Shown here: in pieces, positions 5,862 to 7,927 of the stretch
Numbering within the stretch: the stretch's first letter is position 1
Layout: each line of letters opens with the position of its first letter
DNA from: Gallionellaceae bacterium
GTDB lineage: Bacteria; Pseudomonadota; Gammaproteobacteria; Burkholderiales; Gallionellaceae
Assembly: GCA_030690855.1 (NCBI GenBank)
Contig: JAUYFR010000286.1
Coordinates: 1-7,927 of the forward strand
Length of the DNA stretch: 7,927 bases
Direction: 5' to 3'
Program-made: the position numbers and the translations under genes
Notes under the pieces: generated by a model
What the model saw: the letters and a program-made list of their open reading frames with translations, nothing else
What the model was told of the DNA's origin: nothing
Databases searched by the model: none

Positions 5862-6545
5862 TTACCCCAAGATTGGAAATAGTCCCCTCAGCCCGCCCGC
5901 AATAAATTCAACTGCAATCGCGGCGAGGAGCAGGCCCATTAAGCGCGAAAATACGCTGCTACCGAGTCGCCCCAATCGTTGTGAAATCCACGGTGCAACG
6001 AGAAAGGTTAGCCAAACGGTTATTCCTAAGAGAATGATTTCAACGCTCATCACGGCGTAGTGTCCAAGGCCATGCCCTTTGTGCGCATCCAAAATAACCG
6101 TACTAATCGCACCAGGGCCTGCGAGCAAAGGCGTCGACAAAGGCACGATGGCGATGGATGAGCCGGCGTCGTTATCACCAGTTTCGTAATTGTCAGATTC
6201 GCTATGCGATTCGTTCGCTCCCTCGCCCGCTTGCGGGAGAGGGGGGGGCTTAGGCGCTTCTTTGTTGCCAAACAACATGGTGATCGACATCAGCAGCAAT
6301 AAAATCCCGCCCGCGACACGAAACGAGTGGATGCTGATGCCGAAAAACTCCAGCATGAGTTCACCAATAAGTAGGGCGACCAGCAATATGCCCACGACGG
6401 AGAGTGAGGCCATGCGCCCCACGCGAGCGCGTTTTTCGGCGGTGAGGCCAATGGTGAATGCGATGATGATGGGGATGATGCCAATCGGATCGAGGATGGC
6501 GAAAAGGCTGAGAAATATTTTGGTGTATTCGGTGAAGTCGAGCAT
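5862..6545 (-). CDS. MarC family integral membrane protein (UPF0056)
   Basis: This 227-residue inner-membrane protein of the MarC family has about six membrane helices. The physiological substrate of the family is not established; an early link to multiple antibiotic resistance in E. coli was not upheld. Family hallmarks are FAILDPIGIIPIIIAFT (15-31), FFGISIHSFRVAGGILLLL (67-85) and the PLSTPLLAGPGAIST segment (135-149), followed by helices near 165-185 and 203-217. The start at 6545 places the first helix as in relatives; the open frame extends 51 codons upstream through the end of the preceding gene, but those residues have no MarC character. The loop at residues 93-130 is longer than usual and Pro/Gly/Ser/Asp-rich because a palindromic repeat is read in frame there. 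The ATG lies 2 nt after the stop of the cyclic-nucleotide-binding gene, with no clear ribosome binding site, so coupling is likely. Confidence 0.92.
   Translation of the reverse strand: MLDFTEYTKIFLSLFAILDPIGIIPIIIAFTIGLTAEKRARVGRMASLSVVGILLVALLIGELMLEFFGISIHSFRVAGGILLLLMSITMLFGNKEAPKPPPLPQAGEGANESHSESDNYETGDNDAGSSIAIVPLSTPLLAGPGAISTVILDAHKGHGLGHYAVMSVEIILLGITVWLTFLVAPWISQRLGRLGSSVFSRLMGLLLAAIAVEFIAGGLRGLFPILG
6220..6243. repeat. Palindromic repeat embedded in the marC reading frame
   Basis: CCCTCGCCCGC and GCGGGAGAGGG are 11-nt arms with one mismatch around a TT centre. In the marC frame this codes for PPPLPQAGEG, a peptide typical of intragenic copies of C-rich dispersed repeats in proteobacteria (from memory). 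It falls in the loop between two membrane helices, a tolerant place for an in-frame insertion. Confidence 0.7.
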
Positions 6546-6547
6546 AA

Positions 6548-7021
6548 CTATTCGGTGAGGTCGACCAGTTTTCCAGCCGTCCAGCGCATGCGGCGTGACA
6601 GGCTCACCGCGATCGCACGCAATATTTTTGCGCCAACGCGGGGCTGGTCTTCGAGCATGGTGTCCATCGCTTCTCTGGAGAGTGTTAAAAAGACGCAATC
6701 AGTTGCGGCGACACAGCTTGCGGAACGGCGCTCGCCATCAAGTACCGCCATTTCACCCAACGCTCGGCCAGGGCCTTCGGTGCCCATAATGACAGGGTCA
6801 CCATTTTGATTGCTTTTGACGATAGAGACACGCCCTTCATGCACGATGCACATGAAAGAGCCATCATCGCCTTCATTAAAAATGGTCTCGCCTTTGCTGA
6901 TGTTGTTGATGCCGAAATGCCTCGCGATGGCTTTGACGTCAGCTGCTTGTAGGTGATTAAAAAGCGGGCAATTAATTAGCATGTCGCTAATTTCATCGAG
7001 GAGTGCAGAATCTTGTGCCAT
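6548..7021 (-). CDS. Single-domain cyclic nucleotide-binding (CRP-type) protein
   Basis: The 157-residue product is one cNMP-binding fold of the CRP/FNR type without a DNA-binding domain. Residues 17-60 match the N-terminal helices and first strands (NCPLFNHLQAADVKAIARHF, then GETIFNEGDDGSFMCIVHEG). The phosphate-binding cassette GRALGEMAVLDGERRSASC (85-103) keeps the Glu90, Arg99 and Ser100 positions used for cyclic nucleotide binding. The C-terminal helix (about 125-148) is followed directly by the stop, so there is no helix-turn-helix. It is therefore unlikely to be a transcription factor by itself and more likely a ligand-sensing partner or regulatory subunit (inference). I chose the ATG at 7021; an in-frame ATG at 7084 adds 21 residues unlike the family and would intrude on the lnt promoter region. 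The stop is 2 nt from marC, so the two are probably co-transcribed and functionally linked. Confidence 0.88.
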   Translation of the reverse strand: MAQDSALLDEISDMLINCPLFNHLQAADVKAIARHFGINNISKGETIFNEGDDGSFMCIVHEGRVSIVKSNQNGDPVIMGTEGPGRALGEMAVLDGERRSASCVAATDCVFLTLSREAMDTMLEDQPRVGAKILRAIAVSLSRRMRWTAGKLVDLTE

Positions 7022-7066
7022 TAAATTACGGAATGTAGAGGAATGAGTGGCGCGGAAGTTACACCG

Positions 7067-7072
7067 TATAAT
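7067..7072 (+). promoter_or_regulatory. Candidate -10 box of lnt
   Basis: A perfect TATAAT lies 28 nt before the lnt GTG start in the 79-nt divergent gap between lnt and the cyclic-nucleotide-binding gene. The expected transcription start is near 7079. No convincing -35 hexamer is seen at the proper distance, so this is tentative. Confidence 0.4.
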
Positions 7073-7100
7073 CCGCGCAATCAACCCTTAAGCAAATTTT

Positions 7101-7927
7101 GTGAGCGCACTCAGATTTCAGCCTTTTATATTCGCCGCACTTGCCGGCATCGTCGCCGTCTTTGGCTTTGCGCCTACGCACTTTTATCTGCTTCCTATCT
7201 TGTCGCTTGGTTTGCTCTTTGGCTTATGGACACGAGCTGATTCGCCGCGTGCCGCAGCAGGGCTTGGCTTTGCTTTTGGACTTGGCTTGTTTGGCGTAGG
7301 TATCGGATGGGTTTATGTGGCCTTGCATGAATTCGGCAATATGCCGATGTGGCTCGCGTTTATCACGACTTTTTTATTCGTCGCTTTTTATGCTTTGTTC
7401 CCCGCGCTAGTCGGATATTTACAGGCAAGGCTGGCATTGCCGAATGCGCTCAAACTAACGTTATTGCTGCCGATGTTGTGGGTGGCAGTAGAGTTGTTGC
7501 GTGGCTATCTGTTCACGGGATTCCCGTGGTTGGTGTTGGGCTATTCTCAAGTGCCTAGCAGCCCTCTGGCAGGAGGCTATGCGCCTATGTTCGGCGTGTA
7601 TGGCGTTTCTCTTGCTGTTGCAGTGAGTGCGGGATTAATCGTGCTACTGGCTCAGCAACGTTGGACGCGAAAGGGTAAGCAAGCGTTGATGGGGGTTCTT
7701 GCATTGTGGTTAGTGGCTGTCGCGTTGGGCGTGATTGAATGGACGCAGCCGCAAGGCGAGCCGGTCAAAGTGAGTTTGTTGCAGGGCAATATTGCGCAGG
7801 GCGATAAGTTTGATGAGGCGCAGTTTGTGAATACGCTAGAAACTAACCGCCGCTTAGCGCAGCACAGTGAAGCGCGATTAATTGTGTTCCCCGAAACGGC
7901 GCTGCCCTTGTTACGCGAAAATTTGCC
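7101..7927 (+). CDS. lnt: Apolipoprotein N-acyltransferase Lnt (N-terminal part)
   Basis: Lnt adds the third acyl chain to the N-terminal cysteine of lipoproteins at the periplasmic face of the inner membrane, using phospholipid as donor. I translated 275 codons from the GTG at 7101; the frame is open to the window edge (full length is about 500). An in-frame TAA at 7089 makes this GTG the only upstream start; no ribosome binding site is obvious. Residues 1-215 are a multi-helix membrane region with the family segments VFGFAPTHFYLLP (20-32), IGWVYVALHEFG (68-79) and LLRGYLFTGFPWLVLGYSQ (132-150). The nitrilase-type domain starts near residue 222 (VKVSLLQGNIAQGDKF), and the catalytic Glu is Glu265 in VFPETALPLL, matching E. 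coli E267. The catalytic Lys and Cys lie beyond the edge. It is transcribed divergently from the cyclic-nucleotide-binding gene. Confidence 0.94.
   Translation, partial: MSALRFQPFIFAALAGIVAVFGFAPTHFYLLPILSLGLLFGLWTRADSPRAAAGLGFAFGLGLFGVGIGWVYVALHEFGNMPMWLAFITTFLFVAFYALFPALVGYLQARLALPNALKLTLLLPMLWVAVELLRGYLFTGFPWLVLGYSQVPSSPLAGGYAPMFGVYGVSLAVAVSAGLIVLLAQQRWTRKGKQALMGVLALWLVAVALGVIEWTQPQGEPVKVSLLQGNIAQGDKFDEAQFVNTLETNRRLAQHSEARLIVFPETALPLLRENL

Noticed and set aside
6190..6558. 122-codon plus-strand frame opposite marC
   Set aside because: It mirrors marC codons and the palindrome; no ribosome binding site and no known family.
6546..6698. 51-residue N-terminal extension of MarC
   Set aside because: It overlaps the end of the cyclic-nucleotide-binding gene in another frame and lacks any MarC similarity; the ATG at 6545 fits the first helix.
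7022..7084. 21-residue N-terminal extension of the cyclic-nucleotide-binding protein
   Set aside because: The residues do not look like the family and would occupy the short divergent promoter region of lnt.
7349..7558. 69-codon frame inside lnt
   Set aside because: Out-of-frame shadow of the lnt membrane region.

Overview
The window looks like a chromosomal segment of a betaproteobacterium, most likely of the Nitrosomonadales/Methylophilales type. The evidence is the protein character (KdsD, KdsC and LptC in that order, Lnt, a beta/gamma-type prepilin, an RluF-like enzyme), GC near 50% and dispersed short palindromic repeats. The taxonomic placement is inference; no rRNA or other marker gene is present.

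Layout from left to right. Positions 1-2104 (minus strand) carry a lipopolysaccharide block. It is read kdsD (arabinose-5-phosphate isomerase), then kdsC (KDO-8-phosphate phosphatase, after a 121-nt gap holding a paired-hairpin repeat), then lptC (LPS export, overlapping kdsC by 8 nt and cut by the window edge). Two steps of KDO synthesis are thus linked to LPS transport. Positions 2105-2317 hold a large imperfect palindrome. Positions 2318-3991 (minus) encode a multi-pass membrane sensor histidine kinase with no response regulator beside it. Divergent from it, across a 241-nt AT-rich gap, is a type IV prepilin-like gene (4233-4916, plus). It is preceded by a very good sigma-54 (-24/-12) promoter and followed by a strong hairpin terminator that also serves the convergent pseudouridine synthase gene (5016-5747, minus). 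After a second copy of the paired-hairpin repeat come marC (5862-6545, minus) and a single-domain cyclic-nucleotide-binding protein (6548-7021, minus), only 2 nt apart. Divergent from these, lnt (apolipoprotein N-acyltransferase, GTG start at 7101) runs off the right edge.

Most of the window is core cell-envelope biology: KDO synthesis, LPS export, lipoprotein acylation, an inner-membrane MarC protein and a pilin. The less ordinary parts are the kinase/prepilin divergent pair with its sigma-54 promoter, a terminator-like hairpin in the putative kinase leader, and three kinds of palindromic repeat. One of these repeats lies inside the marC reading frame and adds a Pro-rich linker. I see no CRISPR array, phage, insertion sequence or defence system, and nothing I could honestly call a wholly new system.
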